Assembly (NCBI RefSeq): GCF_020085105.1
Contig: NC_058051.1
Location: forward strand, 23,935,455-23,999,454
Direction of reading: 5' to 3'
From: Siniperca chuatsi
Lineage: Eukaryota > Chordata > Actinopteri > Centrarchiformes > Sinipercidae
Length of the DNA: 64,000 nucleotides
Position 1 is the stretch's first letter; each line of letters begins with the position of its first letter. This document shows, piece after piece, positions 13,354 to 25,910 of this stretch. Below the pieces are notes generated by a model that worked only from the letters and a program-made list of their open reading frames with translations, had not been told where the DNA came from and made no database searches. Made by a program: the position numbers and the translations under genes.

Positions 13354-14557
13354 CAATTTGACGTTCACAATAAACCAGTATTACGAATAAACCTTCAAAT
13401 ACCATATGTTGTTGTCTGACTTGATTACATAAATAAAGTTTATGAGCCTGTATACATTTTCCACAAATTACATATTGGCTAGAAATACAAAAGTAATTTA
13501 AATAAAACAGATTATACAGCAAAAAAAGTTTTTCATTGCACTTCTTCAGCATTACAACTTAGACACATTACAGAGCAGTGCAAAGAATATTTCAAGGTTG
13601 GTTTGTCAAACAGTAGTGCAGTAGTGATAAAATAGCATTTATAGACAGATTCCCTTGTGATCTGAGAGATCATCCAGTGGCATTTATTCTGGCTTTATTG
13701 CAGATGTCAGAGATAATGACATCACCACACCCACTGACGCCTTCATATAACTTCATGTGTTATTACCAATAATGAAGATGACTGAGAAACACAAACATCA
13801 GAGCCAGACAATACATTCAAAGAGCCAATTCTGCAAAGCTGAGATGATACTGTGTATGGCATCTTGTCCTAACAATTTCCATGACCAGTTGGCATACAAA
13901 AACAATTTATGCTTGAGTATACGTTTTTTATTAAAAATAAGGAATGTTGAATTGAAACTAGATATGGCTGTTTTCAAAGTGACAAACTGCATTGTGTTCT
14001 CAGGGATTATAATGGCTCTTTGGTTCTGAAACAACTTACCTCACTGCAAAGAGATGTGTATGAGGCTCTATGTGGATAATTACCCATGAACCTCACTTTC
14101 AAAATGATCATCCAGATGCAGTGAAAGGTAATAATAATATTAAATTTAAGTAAAATAAATTATATTTCTGTTAACTACTTCAAATGCTCACTTAAGATTT
14201 GCATAATTCAGAATAGAATTCTTTTGTTTCAATTCCACTTGTGTTAGGACTACACGTTACACCTTTCAGTGCTGCTACACTACAGTACAGTACTATATAA
14301 CTCATGACCCTTATAGCAGCAAAGCATGCTATGCTTCTACAAATCTACATGTGTGTCTTCTCAAGGTGCGACATAAGGAGTGTTTTGAAATTTACATTTC
14401 ACAACAAAACTGATGCACATACAATATTCATAGCTTTTTACCCAAAGTTCCTTTGACATGTAAAATGATTGCAGATTATATAAGGCAAGTAAGACTCGGT
14501 GCAATTTTGCAATTTCAGGCAAAGGCAGGAAGCAGGCATTAGAAGAATCACAAAGAG

Positions 14558-17339
14558 CTATGAGACGATTGCTGGACATATCTCAACACAGCTGTCAGTA
14601 ACACGAATTCCATACCATTCTGCCCAGAACTGTGTGTCCTTGCCTCCGTGGGTAAAACGGATGTATCTCACCCCAGGTCCGTAGTTCTGGAATACATGGG
14701 TCATCTGAAAAATGCATATCAGTAAGTCCTGACTTTTCCTTTGGGCTTTGTACCTCTTCTGAACTTCATTGTATTAATGCATCATGCTTTGTACATACCT
14801 GATTCCATTTCTGATCATTCCACTGCTCAAAGTAAACAGTCTCAGGGGCAAATGTCTGGATGGATTTCTTTTGTTGATTCAGCAACTCTACACGGATCTC
14901 ATATTCACTGCCACAATCCCAACGTGGCGCGTACCTAATATAACACAGAAGCACAAGCATGTGCACATAGATCAGGGGTCAGCAATTAGGTTCAACCATG
15001 GGCCAGTAAAAACCCATTCCCATATGTTTTCAATGTTTTATTTATGTATTTTAATTGCATTTTAATTTGCAGTGTAAATTAATCCTCATTTGGCAAAAAA
15101 AAAAGATTCAACGCGAACATATGTTCTGTGTTTCACTATGAGACTAGTGAGTACGTTATTTTGAGTGTAAAATCACAGTGTCTCAGTACACAGTACAAAA
15201 AATAAATAAATAATAATTGATAGGTTTTCTACACATGACAAAGAGTGACCTCATTTTATAGTTGAGTGAACGTACTGTTGTTGACACAAATCTGATGTCG
15301 TCAGATAGGCTAAGCCATGTTATTTACCCGTGTTAATTATCTCGAAAGTTTATGAGACTTCATTCCAGCACCATGCGCTGTTCAACTACTATATGCCTCT
15401 TTTCATGTGGGTGCAGTATTTGATGTTACAAGATCATATTTATGGGATTTACATGAGCCTAGTTTTTCCATTAGCTACAGTAGATGTGTGAAAATCATGA
15501 TTCAACCAAGATTAAATGTAAACTAAACTAACAAAAGGGAAGACTTTCATCAGGGGGCCAAATATTTTTGTTGGACGGTCAGATTTGGCCCACAGGACGC
15601 TATTTGCCTACCACTGCACTAGATGCTCATTCAGTTTTAGTGATTTTATGTAGGTATACACAATATTAAATGTGGAACTGGTTAAATGTTTTAGATGCCA
15701 TTCTGATCAATCTTTTTGGAACCATTTTTGAAATTTAGTACTCCATGTTTTGTTATGTATGCTCACATGTATTATTGACAAGCTCTATATTGTTACTAAC
15801 ATGGTTTTTAACGCAGCAAAATACCTGACTGTAAAATCTGGATTATGTTTGTGACTGATTCACTTTGCCATCAGTTTAGGAATTACTTGTGTGAGTATTT
15901 CATGCGTTTTCTTCTCACCAATCAGATATTTTGATGTCTGGCTGGAAGTCATCCATAAACAATGGGTTGTAACCTTCCATCTCCAAATGAATCAGCTGCG
16001 ACTTCTTGCACATTCTGCGGAAAACAGAAAGGGCTTTAGCTACGACATAACAGAAATGTAGGATATCATATAATGCCATGTGTTTTCTGGACCACTGCTG
16101 GTGAATACTCACCCATAAGAGGTCACAAAGTTTTTCTGGACTTTCTCATTTGGATGTGGCACCATAACTCCCTCTACTTTCCATCCATCACCACCATTCT
16201 CCAATATCTGCCAATTCTTCATCTTATCTATAAAACACAACGATGAGGGTTGTGAGAGAAATTATGTTGTAGAGCTTGTTTTTGTTCAGCAGAAAAACAA
16301 TGACTTTAACGCCACCAAATACTGAGTAACATTTGTTCTGTGGTTTCCTACGTTCTCCTCTTGGATTCTTGAGAAGATTTCTTCTCTTCTTGCACAAGAA
16401 GTAAAACAACCTCCAGTCTTTGGGTATTTTGGAAGCATCACAGAGGCGATATCCTTCTCTTCTACATCTCTCTCTCCACAGAGACTCACTGTCAGCCACT
16501 TCTTTCCATTGATGGCACACTAACCGACAAATACAAACCACCTGATCAGCAGGAAGATTCAAGAAGATCTCCTCCAGGATCTCCAGAGGAACAGGGAACA
16601 ACTGAAAAGAACAGACAGGACACAGATAAACTCATACTCTGGATAATCTGTTTAGTTTTCAAACACTGACTTTGGACCCCCCGCTTACATAATCACAGTA
16701 TCTATACTAACCTACATCAGCATTTTGCCTCAGTATTACACAAACAATTAAAACAAAGTCATACTATTAAACAAAAGCTGTTAAAGACACCTCATTTCTG
16801 AGCCCATGTTGTTGCTCAGTTGTATATCTTTCTTTTTGTTTCGTTTTATTTTTTGAACGTGCGCCTCCTCCCCCAGAAAAAAAAACAGTATAGCCTCACA
16901 GAAACCAAAAGAGCTCAGCCAGTAGTCAACTCATAAAGTCAAATAATTAATCAAGTGTATAATCAAACAGCCGGACAATTAGAAAAAAGTCCATGACACC
17001 AGATTTTACAGACCGTGACATTTCAATTGAGTGGTTGACCAGTATAAAAGAGTGCACCCTATCCGCATGTCTGAAACATTTAGACTGCATGGTCTGACTT
17101 CAAAGTTAACAGACAGTTACACGTCTTCAAATGCATCTTGCAACAAGTAACTGCTGGTTGTAATCCACGGTCACTTTTCTACTGGCTGCAGTCATGTGAA
17201 GCTCAGCAGTAACTTTAGTAACTTTGTGTTGGGAGTCATGTGAAGCACTTACGTCTTCCTGTGACACCGAGGGCACACTCCGTTTGGAGACTGAAGCAGA
17301 GCTGTGAGTTGCACCCATAGCTTTAGCTTTCCTCTTCAT
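14558..17339 (-). CDS. F-box only protein, FBXO2/FBXO6-like (copy A)
   Basis: Exons 17253-17339, 16352-16601, 16113-16227, 15919-16014, 14799-14934 and 14558-14704 have matching phases (0, 1, 2, 2, 0), giving 276 residues plus stop. Exon 1 is a short polar leader (MKRKAKAMGATHSS). Exon 2 holds the F-box (LFPVPLEILEEIFLNLPADQ; VCHQWKEVA), which binds Skp1 in SCF ubiquitin ligases. Exons 3-6 form the F-box-associated (FBA) jelly-roll domain: WQILENGGDGWKVE, NFVTSYGMCKKSQLI, YEIRVELL and HVFQNYGPGVRYIRFTHGG. FBXO2 and FBXO6 use this domain to hold high-mannose N-glycans of misfolded glycoproteins during ER-associated degradation. The ligand loop reads DTQFWAEWYG, with the tryptophan kept. Length fits the family (255-296). 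NCCRP1 is a related alternative but lacks this complete F-box. Exact orthology is open. Confidence 0.9.
14973..15616. mobile_element. hAT-like non-autonomous element in copy A intron 4
   Basis: 644 bp with ends CAGGGGTCAGCAA and TTGCCTACCACTG (imperfect inverted repeats) and the phrases GGGCCAG and GATTTGGCCCACAGG. These are typical of fish hAT-derived elements seen elsewhere. Flanking 8-mers ACATAGAT and CACTAGAT are only partly alike, so the target duplication is degraded. Copy B has no insertion at the matching place (near 20800). Confidence 0.7.
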
Positions 17340-17990
17340 GCCTGGGACAGACCCAGGCTAGCGACGTTTTTACAAGCAGACGGCTACAGCCAAATATACT
17401 CAATCTCGGCGTTTTAGCGAAGATACACGTATGTGGCCAGTTATTTATATCCGATATCGCGGAACTGAGGTTCGACGTTATGCTAAGTACATTAGCATAC
17501 ACTTACATATAACTCTAAATTTAACAAATGACCACCGACTCCTCTAAAATTCGTGTTTACCTCGCCATACACAATCTGTGGGTCACACTATTTCCCCAAA
17601 AAGACGTTCCTATTCCTGTCAGTTGATCAAGGCTGCGCTCGTTATTTAATCCGGGGACACTCGAGGTGGACGGAAGAGGCGTAGGCGGAGCTAGCGGCTA
17701 AAATAACGCAGCAAAAAGTACGTACACGCTTAGCTGGTAGCTGAAGAACGTCAGTTTTGCTGCTGACTCTGCCTGCCCTGGCGAGTTTCGGTATACGCCG
17801 GGTAGAATTAATCTGATTCTTCCTCAAAGAAAACTTCCGGTATGTGTCATCCCTATGGGCGGGGAAAGAACAAGCTCGTTCACCCGGTCGGCCCTGAATT
17901 TAAACTGATCATCATCTGATCAAAAATCTGATCTGATCAAAAATATAGATTTTTTGTTGAGATTTAACCATTGAAATTAAACACTATAGA
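17253..17990 (-). promoter_or_regulatory. Exon 1 and CpG-rich promoter region of F-box copy A
   Basis: Upstream of the copy A ATG the sequence becomes CpG-richer (17340-17880). Homologous promoter blocks occur upstream of copies B (23400-23620) and C (25320-25400), for example the GTGTCATCCC(T/C)ATG block at 17846 and 25333. No TATA box was recognised. Confidence 0.45.
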
Positions 17991-18667
17991 TTATACATTC
18001 TTTATACTCTTTTATATGTATGGATTTAACCTATGACTCTGTGAACATTTGCTGACTGCAGAGGCACAATCGATGACCTTTGCCCTTCTACTGATGTCTG
18101 TCAAACATGCCAAACGAGGTGTTGAGGATGACAAGATATTATTTAGGTTAGGATGGTGTAACTCAACAGAAAATGTATCGTTACAGGAAAAGTGTGAAAC
18201 TTGGCTTTTTAATACATTTGCACTCCACTGAAAGTAGCATATCACAAATGTAGCTACTGTAAATTCAAGTAACTAGGCTACATGTGAGGAGTTTAAGCAC
18301 AAACATTTCTCAGTCAGAAGACTTTTAAAACACAAGAATTGGTACTTTTTGGATTTCTTTGTATTGTTTATACTTTGTCCACATCTAGTTGGTGGATTTG
18401 AATGTGATTTGTATATGGTAAAAATTAAAATGTGTGCATTAATGATACTGAGATTTAGAGAAGCTGAAATCAACTGAGAGAACACGTTATCTTGGAATCT
18501 TTTATTCTTATCAAAGTTGTACTGTATTTCGCTTGTGATAAAGTATCACAATAATCCAGTATTATGATAAACCCTGACCCTAACTTTAAATGCAGTATGT
18601 TGGTGACTGACTTGGTTACATGAATAAAGCGTTTCAGACACAGGACTGATCAATACAAAAAGATCAT

Positions 18668-18812
18668 ACTTTTTTTTTGGGAGGCGTTTCTGCTTTATTT
18701 GATAGTTGCAGCAGAGAGAGACAGGAAAGGCAGGGGGGAGAGAGAGGGGATGACATGCAGCAAAGGGCCCGGGCCGGACTCAGCCTCTACCACGTGAGCT
18801 ACCGCAGCGCCC
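18668..18812. mobile_element. SINE-like repeat fragment
   Basis: Contains GAGAGAGACAGGAAAGG, GGGGATGACATGCAGCAAAG, GGCCCGGGCCGGACTCAGCC and ACGTGAGCTACCG, a combination I recognise as a very common teleost short interspersed repeat. It is inserted in the 3' UTR or flank of copy B and absent at the same place in copy A. The family name is not assigned. Confidence 0.65.
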
Positions 18813-19079
18813 ATCAATACAAAAGATAAAAGGATTTTAAATTGAACAGATTCTATGACAAAAACAGTTGTGCATTACAAATTTTCTGCATTACACCTTA
18901 CACATTACTGAGAAGTGCAAAACAGCAGTGCAAACAGTAGTGCTGCACTGTTAAGCTTTCACAAAGAGAATCCCTTTCTAAACAGACTGTGAAATGTATT
19001 TGATGTTAACTTCCACTTTATTCCCAATGAGGTCAGGTTACTGCACTTCATCACTCCACTACTGCCTTCATATGGCTTA

Positions 19080-19799
19080 AAATGTAACTAAGTACATTAT
19101 TCAAGTACTGTACTTAAGTACACATTTGAGGTACTTTACCTGAGTATTTCCATGTAATGCAACTTTATACTTCTACTCCACCACAATTCAGAGTCAAATA
19201 TTGTACTTTATACTCCACTACATTTGTCTGACAGCTTTAGTTACTAGTTACTTTTCAGATTACAATTTTTCTTACCTTTCCTGTCCAGTGAAAACCATGT
19301 ATCTCTAAATTTGGTGATTTTGAATTTGAATTTTTCTGATAAACTGAAGGATGAAGTGTTCCTTTATGGGTTGAGAAAATTCTCTGAGCTCATAAAAAGT
19401 TGACTTTTTAGAGATACGTGGTTCTCACAGGACAGCGACACTACAAACATATGATGATCTTATATAATATGATGCATTGCTGTGGATTAAACTACCCAAC
19501 AGTATATAGTGTAGTTAAAATGAGCACAACCTGAAACAACAGTAAAATGCAACATACACATTAATGCAGCAGTAATATTAATCCAGAAACATCATATATA
19601 ATAGTAAAACACTGGCAGAGAGCATTTTTCTGCATGAGTACTTTTACTTTTGATACTTTAAATACATTTTGCTGATAATACTTACATAGTTTTACTTAAG
19701 TAAGGTTTTGAATGCAGGACTTTTACTTTTAGTGGAGTATTTTCACAATGTGTTATTACTTTTACTTAAGTAAAGGATCTGAATACTTCTTCCACCACC
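19080..19799. mobile_element. Non-autonomous hAT-like MITE
   Basis: About 720 bp, rich in AAGTACTGTACTTAAGTAC-type motifs. The right end, read on the minus strand, is GGTGGTGGAAGAAGTATTCA, the usual end of an abundant percomorph element. The left end is slightly truncated. An internal hairpin pairs CATGTATCTCTAAA (near 19300) with TTTAGAGATACGTGG (near 19410). It lies in the 3' UTR region of copy B. Confidence 0.75.
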
Positions 19800-20396
19800 G
19801 GTTATCATCACTCAACCTTTCAATAAAGACGACTGAGAGGCAAACAAACATCAGATAGGCTATTCAAAGAGCCTGTTCTGCAAAGCTGCCTTAATACTGT
19901 ATGAGGCGTACTGTCCTAACAATTTTCATGACCGGTTGTAATGCAGCAACACTAAAGGGTAAATAACCAAATAATTTAGGCTCAAATGTAAAAAATAAAA
20001 TAAATAAATCATGAAAAATACTTAATTTTAAAGTTGGAAGGATAACTGCTGATTGTGACAGAAATGTCTTGACAGCAAAAATATCGGTATAAGGCTCTCT
20101 TGGGAAGGTGAAGTGGATAATTAAACTACAATACTGCAGCAACTCATGACCCTTGTACCACCAAGGATGTGTATGACAGACTGCTATAAATATACAGCTT
20201 ATATCTTCTCGAGGTGTAGCTGTGGAAATTTGTTCAATTTAACATTTCATAAAGTACATATTCATAGTTTTGCAGATACAAAAACTTTTTTTTTTTACAT
20301 GTTGAATAACAGCAGATTATATAAAGGCAAATAAGAGTTGAAAAGGGGGAATTCCAGGCAAAGGCAGGAAGCTGACATTAGATGAATCCCAAAGAG

Positions 20397-23193
20397 CTAC
20401 AAGTCCACTGCTGGACATACCTCAACACAGCTGTCAGTGACACGAATTCCATACCATCCTTTCCAGAACTGTGTGTCGTTGCCTCCGTGGGTAAAACGGA
20501 TGTATCTCACTCCTGGTCCGTAGTTCTGGAATACATGGGTCATCTGAAAAATATATATCAGTAAGTCTTGACTTTTCCTTTGGGCTTTGTACCTCCTCTA
20601 AACATCATCGTAATGATAAATGACCCGTGCTCGTTCATACCTGGTTCCATTTCTGATCGTTCCACTGCTGAAAGTAAACAGTCTCAGGGGCAAATGTCTG
20701 GACAGGCCTCTTTCTTTGATTCAGCAACTCTATACAGAGCTCGTATTTACTGCCACAATCTGTTCTTGGTGAATACCTAGTATAACATACACAGAGACAC
20801 ACAATCATGTACAGTGCTCACTGACGCTTAGTCAGTGATTTCATTTAGTCATACAGAGTGTTTAATGTGGAATTGGTTTCATGTTTTGATGAGATGCCAT
20901 TTTGATACATAATTTCTTTAAAAAAAAAAAAACTTATTCTAGTGTTTTGTTAAGTATAACAGAGATTACTGTTACACTGCATGTAAGGAAGTATAGCAAA
21001 CATTGTGCTTATGTCAAATGACTGTACAGTATACACAGCACACTAATAAATATGGGGAATGTGTGTATTATTAAAGGGTACTTCTGCTTGATTAGTTATT
21101 ATTTTTGTAGTTTTGACCATTATCAGCTATGATAACTCTGTACTTGTAAAAGTAATTTTATAACCCCAAATTTTCCCGTGCAAATAATTTTGGCTAAGAT
21201 GGGAGTTTGTTTAAAACCTGTATGATTGTCTGGCTGCTCGTGTTTCTTTCCCCATTTGACTTATTATTAACGATGATGCTACAATCCCAAATCTCAGCAA
21301 TTAACTTGGTGGGTTCAATGTTATTATGCTTGATAGAAATGATGGTCATAACTACAAATATAAGATCCAAGTTGTAATAAAATGGACTTTTATCAACAAG
21401 AATCAGTGAGAGTACTTCATGTATTTTTCTTACCAATCAGATATTCTGATTTCTGGCTGGAGGTGATCCATAAATGATGGGTTATAACCTTCCTTCTCCA
21501 AATCAATCAGCTGCGACTTCCTACACAAGCTGAACAACAGAATATGTTTTAGCTACTACTTAATATGAATGATTGACTATATAAGATAAATGCCATATGA
21601 TTTCTGCATCTCTCCTGGTGAATGCTCACCCATAAGAGGTCAGAAAGTTTTTCTGGACTTTCTCATCTGGATGTGGCACTCTAACTCCCTCTACTACCCA
21701 TCTATCACCACCATTCTCCAAAATCTGCCAGCCATTCAGGTCTTCTGTAAAACACAACGATGAGGGTTGTGAGAGAAATCATGTTGTAGTGTGAAGTTGT
21801 ACTTAAGGAAAACAATGACTTTAACGCCACCAAATGTTGAGTAACATTTGTTCTGTGGTTTCCTACGTTCTCCTCTTGGATTCTTGAGAAGATTTCTTCT
21901 CTTCTTGCACAAGAAGTAAAACAACCTCCAGTCTTTGGGTATTTTGGAAGCATCACAGAGGCGATATCCTTCTCTTCTACATCTCTCTCTCCACAGAGAC
22001 TCACTGTCAGCCACTTCTTTCCATTGATGGCACACTAACCGACAAATACAAACCACCTGATCAGCAGGAAGATTCAAGAAGATCTCCTCCAGGATCTCCA
22101 GAGGAACAGGGAACAACTGAAAAGAACAAAAAGGACACAGATAAGCTCATACTTTGGATAATCTGTTTAGTTTGGAGCAAATGCCCCCTACTGCTTACAT
22201 AATAATAGAATCTGAACATTCACTAATATATTGAGCAGACGCAAACACCAAAACAAAAGGCTAGGTATAAAATAAAACATTTAAAAAGCTATAAAAATGT
22301 TACATGGGACAATAATTTCTGGGGCTGATTTTATTGCTCTGTGGGGTGTATGTATTTATTTATGTTGAAAATGAAAGTGGGACTAGCTTTACAGTCTAAT
22401 TGGTGCACCAGGTGGTCATCGTTGCCTCATATTAAGTCAAATATTTCAAAGTTCATGATTAAACAGTCAACAGAGAGTCAAACTGGGGAAATTGGGAAAA
22501 CTGTATGATGTCTGAGTCAAATGACTGACATGTTGCAAACCATAATATTCCATGTTAGACTATATGGTCAAATGCAATGTGCTGTGCGGTTGATTTCAAA
22601 GGAAAATATGAGCTTTTTCATAGTTTCCCTTTGTTGGACTTGAGGAATTTGTGGCCACAAATCCAACACAGAGACAAAGAAAAAGCTTCTTTCCTCAGGC
22701 CATCATCAGGATGGTGAACTGGCCTCTGACTGCTGCTGGGTCACCTCGGCTTTGTTTAGCTAGCACATTGTGTGTGAATCCTTTGCATTGCCTTGCAGTA
22801 TGTTGTCCTATAGTTTCCCTTACAATTGTGACATTTGCAAATTTTAACTTTTTAGATTTTGAAAAATTGCACAGCCCACTAACATAGCTTTTATATTTCT
22901 AATTCTTATTTCTTATTCTGATTATTAGGCACTAGTCTTTTAGCACCGCCATCCTGCATTTCACTATTGTTTGTGTGTGACGAATTAAAACCTTTGAATT
23001 CTTTAATATTTAGACTTCACCAAGTCCTAGGCTACAAGAGATGGTTGTAATCAACAGTTGCATTACCAGAACTCGACAGTACTCTTAGCACCCACCACTG
23101 AAAGCAAGGTTGGCGGTGCTGCAGCTGAAGTCGCTTTCTGCTTCGGACCCCGTGTTGAAGTTGAAGCTGAGAGTTTCGTCCATTCCTCCTCAT
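20397..23193 (-). CDS. F-box only protein, FBXO2/FBXO6-like (copy B)
   Basis: Exons 2-6 are intact: 21867-22116, 21630-21744, 21434-21529, 20641-20776 and 20397-20543, with the same lengths (250, 115, 96, 136, 147) and phases as copy A. The F-box exon is identical in protein to copy A. The FBA exons have diverged: EQDLNGWQILENGG, DRWVVEGVRV, GLCRKSQLIDLEKEG, and the loop DTQFWKGWYG, which keeps the WKGW arrangement described for FBXO2 glycan binding. The protein ends CPAVDL. Exon 1 is doubtful. The homologous ATG is at 23193, but small indels shift the frame relative to copy A and the copy A donor is not conserved. A weak phase-0 donor (TGG/GTGCTA near 23085) would allow splicing to exon 2. 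The gene could be functional with a different leader, or silenced at its 5' end. Confidence 0.8.
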
Positions 23194-24249
23194 GCCTGGG
23201 ACACAGCCGTGCCAGAGATGTCTTCCCAGGCAATACAGCCATAGATATACCCTTGCCACCCTTTGGTATTATATGTTGTAACTTTAACGCCATATAGTTC
23301 AAATTCAACCAACCATGGCTCTTACTATTTATGTCCGCGAGCGTAACACGACCACGGAGGTGCAAACACTCGATTAAGTGACTAAAAACTAACTGCTAGG
23401 GAAGTAGCATCTCAACGGAAGTTGAAAAAAGGGCCACTTATTCGTCTAGTTGGAGATTTGGCACACGTTACGTTTGCTTGCTTTCGCTTTCGACAACCTA
23501 CTCCTGTCAGTCTACCAAGGATGCGCTCGTTACTGACTCCGGGGCGCCCGGGCTGGACGCAAGAAGCACAGGCGGAGGTAACCGCTAAAATAAAGTAGCG
23601 TCGGATCACGTACTCCACAACAAGCGGATATTTTAAATAATTTAACTTGTTTACTCAGTGACATGGTAGCAGCTGGAAGAGGACCATATATAATGTCATC
23701 ATTATCATCACCGCGACAATTAGCCTTCAATGTAACGCGTTACAGATCAATATAGTCTCCAAACAAAACTGTTTATTATCTGGTTTGATAATTGGTTGGT
23801 TAATTCCAGTTCTCCTGGAAAACTTTCAACTTTAAACGCAAGTGACAAAGGTTGCAATTGATGAAAAGAAACGTGTCTCTGACCAATCATCTGACTTAAA
23901 ATCAGGGAGGCTTCTTCAGAATAATAAACTGATAAAAATACAAATAGATTAACCTAATAAAGAAATAAAATGAGAACACTCAATTTGAAGTCATGATGTA
24001 AATACAGTTACTGTAAACGTAAGTACGGCGATGTGTGTCTTTAATCAAGTTGCATTAGTCGACTGTAGGAACATTTTAGCTTAAAAACCATTTGTACAAT
24101 ACCATATGCTACCCTGCAGTATCATTCATGCATTTCCAAATGCTTTCCTGCAAAATCCATTTCTTTGTTTGACTTGTTGGGTTTGAATTAGAGCGGTCAG
24201 TACAGTGAGAATAACTCCTAAACAGGTGACTGATTGATGATGATACTGA

Positions 24250-25164
24250 GATTTAGAGAAGCTGAGGTGAAGCTGAAATCAAAATGAATCATATAGAGAA
24301 TAAGTAGTCTTTCATTTGAATTCAATTTGAAATATAACTTCAAATACAGCATGTTGTTGCCAGACTAGATGGTTACACAAACAAAGTTTATTGTTACTTG
24401 TATAAAATTCCACTTTTTATTTTCTTTCGATTACTATTACAGCACTGCATTGTTCCTCGGCCATCATATGACTTCACCCCACCTTTCAGTGAATGTGACT
24501 GAGAAGCAAACATAAACACCAGAGCCAGATAGTCATTTTCAAAAGAGCTTGTTCTGCAAAGCTGCCTTGGCATGCAACACAACAGGGAAAATTACCAAAT
24601 AATTAAAGCTTAAAGGCAAATGTTCATGAAAAAAAAAAATATGGAAGCTAATTCTCTGTTTTGTGTACCTTACCAAAGTGGGTCTGAAACCATACAGTCT
24701 ATGAAACAACTGACCTCACTGCAAGAGACCCTTCAACCTCCTCTGAAGAATGATCGTCCAAGGTGTAGTGTAATCTAATAATAACAGGCCTTTTTAAATT
24801 GAGCATATAATCATGGTCATATTCTGTGTCATCAACAAATCCCAGGAAACGACCAACAGTTAATTGATCCTATAGTAAGAGCATGCCCCCCGTTGCACTG
24901 GGTATTGGCAGGCTATGGAAATGACGTATATGGGTTTAGAACTTAATGTGACGGTAACGTTGCTTTTGCTATTCAGTAATATTTAGCTACTGAAGTAATG
25001 TATGCTTTTTTTATGAGTAGGCCTAATCGGTTACATTTTTCAAGTAACTTGCCCAACACGTGCATCTACATTGAGAAGTTCGGCTGGAGTGACTGTAGAT
25101 GAGGTCGGCTTCTGCTTCGGGCTGACTCGGAGCTGTGAGTTTTATCGATAGTTTTCCTCTTCAT
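24250..25164 (-). pseudogene. F-box gene unit C remnant (exons 2-6 deleted)
   Basis: The 3'-flank sequence (23970-24320), 3' UTR blocks (for example GAAACAACTGACCTCACTGCA near 24700, matching 14029) and an exon 1 homologue starting at 25164 (MKRKTIDKTHSSE on the minus strand) remain. The interval between about 24840 and 24890 jumps straight from 3' UTR-like to intron-1-like sequence (ATGCCCCCC block, compare 22178). So all F-box and FBA coding exons are missing. It cannot encode an F-box protein. Confidence 0.7.
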
Positions 25165-25744
25165 GCGTGGCGGGACAGACAGGCCGGCCCCATAACCGAA
25201 GACATCCTACTGCTACAATGGTTTATCGACCATTTTGACTGAGTGAGTTCGGGGAAAAGATAGAAACTGGTAGTTTAAAGTTAACAAATTACCTCTAATT
25301 ACTCCAGTTTAGAAAATACATTCTTACAGTTTGTGTCATCCCCATGAGTGGGCAGAGCTGCACGAGGGAGAAATCTAATGACTGCTGCTAGAATAATAAT
25401 GGGAAGTGTTGTTTAACCACTAAATAAAACTGAGCAGATAAAAAATAAATAAATCAGGCTAAACTATTTCACATGTATGGATTTAGCATGTGATTTAACC
25501 ATATAAAAAAACATAATAGGCCAAAATACATACTCTATATTCTACATTCTATAGATCATCTGGTTTGATGATTGATTAAACCATATCATTCAGTTATCCT
25601 GGGAAAATATAATAATACAAATAGATTTTCCTGAACTTGTCAAACTCATTTTGTTTTCAAAAGAAGAATCATACATTGTTAAGATGTTCTTCTGGGTTTC
25701 AGGAAACATTTGGTCACTATGTCTGCCCTATTTGCATGATTCAC

Positions 25745-25910
25745 TTATGATTCTTAAAAAGGCAGAGTTGCCTTTTTCACAGGGAGTAAAACAATCTTTG
25801 GTCTCGTTGTGCTTTCAGTTAATCCACTCCTTTCTATTTATAGCACACTAAGGGGCAAACAAGTGGAGGCGATGGGAGATTCATGAATATCTCACCCAGA
25901 TCAAGAAAAG
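25745..25910 (-). pseudogene. Decayed F-box exon (unit D)
   Basis: The minus strand reads DLGEIFMNLPSPPLVC, then LVCYK and stop codons, aligning with the F-box exon of copies A and B (LEEIFLNLPADQVVCICRLVC). Downstream TTGTTTTACT and TTTTTAAGAATC also match that exon. A central deletion and in-frame stops (TAG, TAA) show it is dead. It is the outermost trace of the array. Confidence 0.7.

Noticed and set aside
21705-22004. Alternative frame of the F-box exon (also 16286-16489)
   Set aside because: Shadow of the real F-box frame, present in both copies because the exon is identical.
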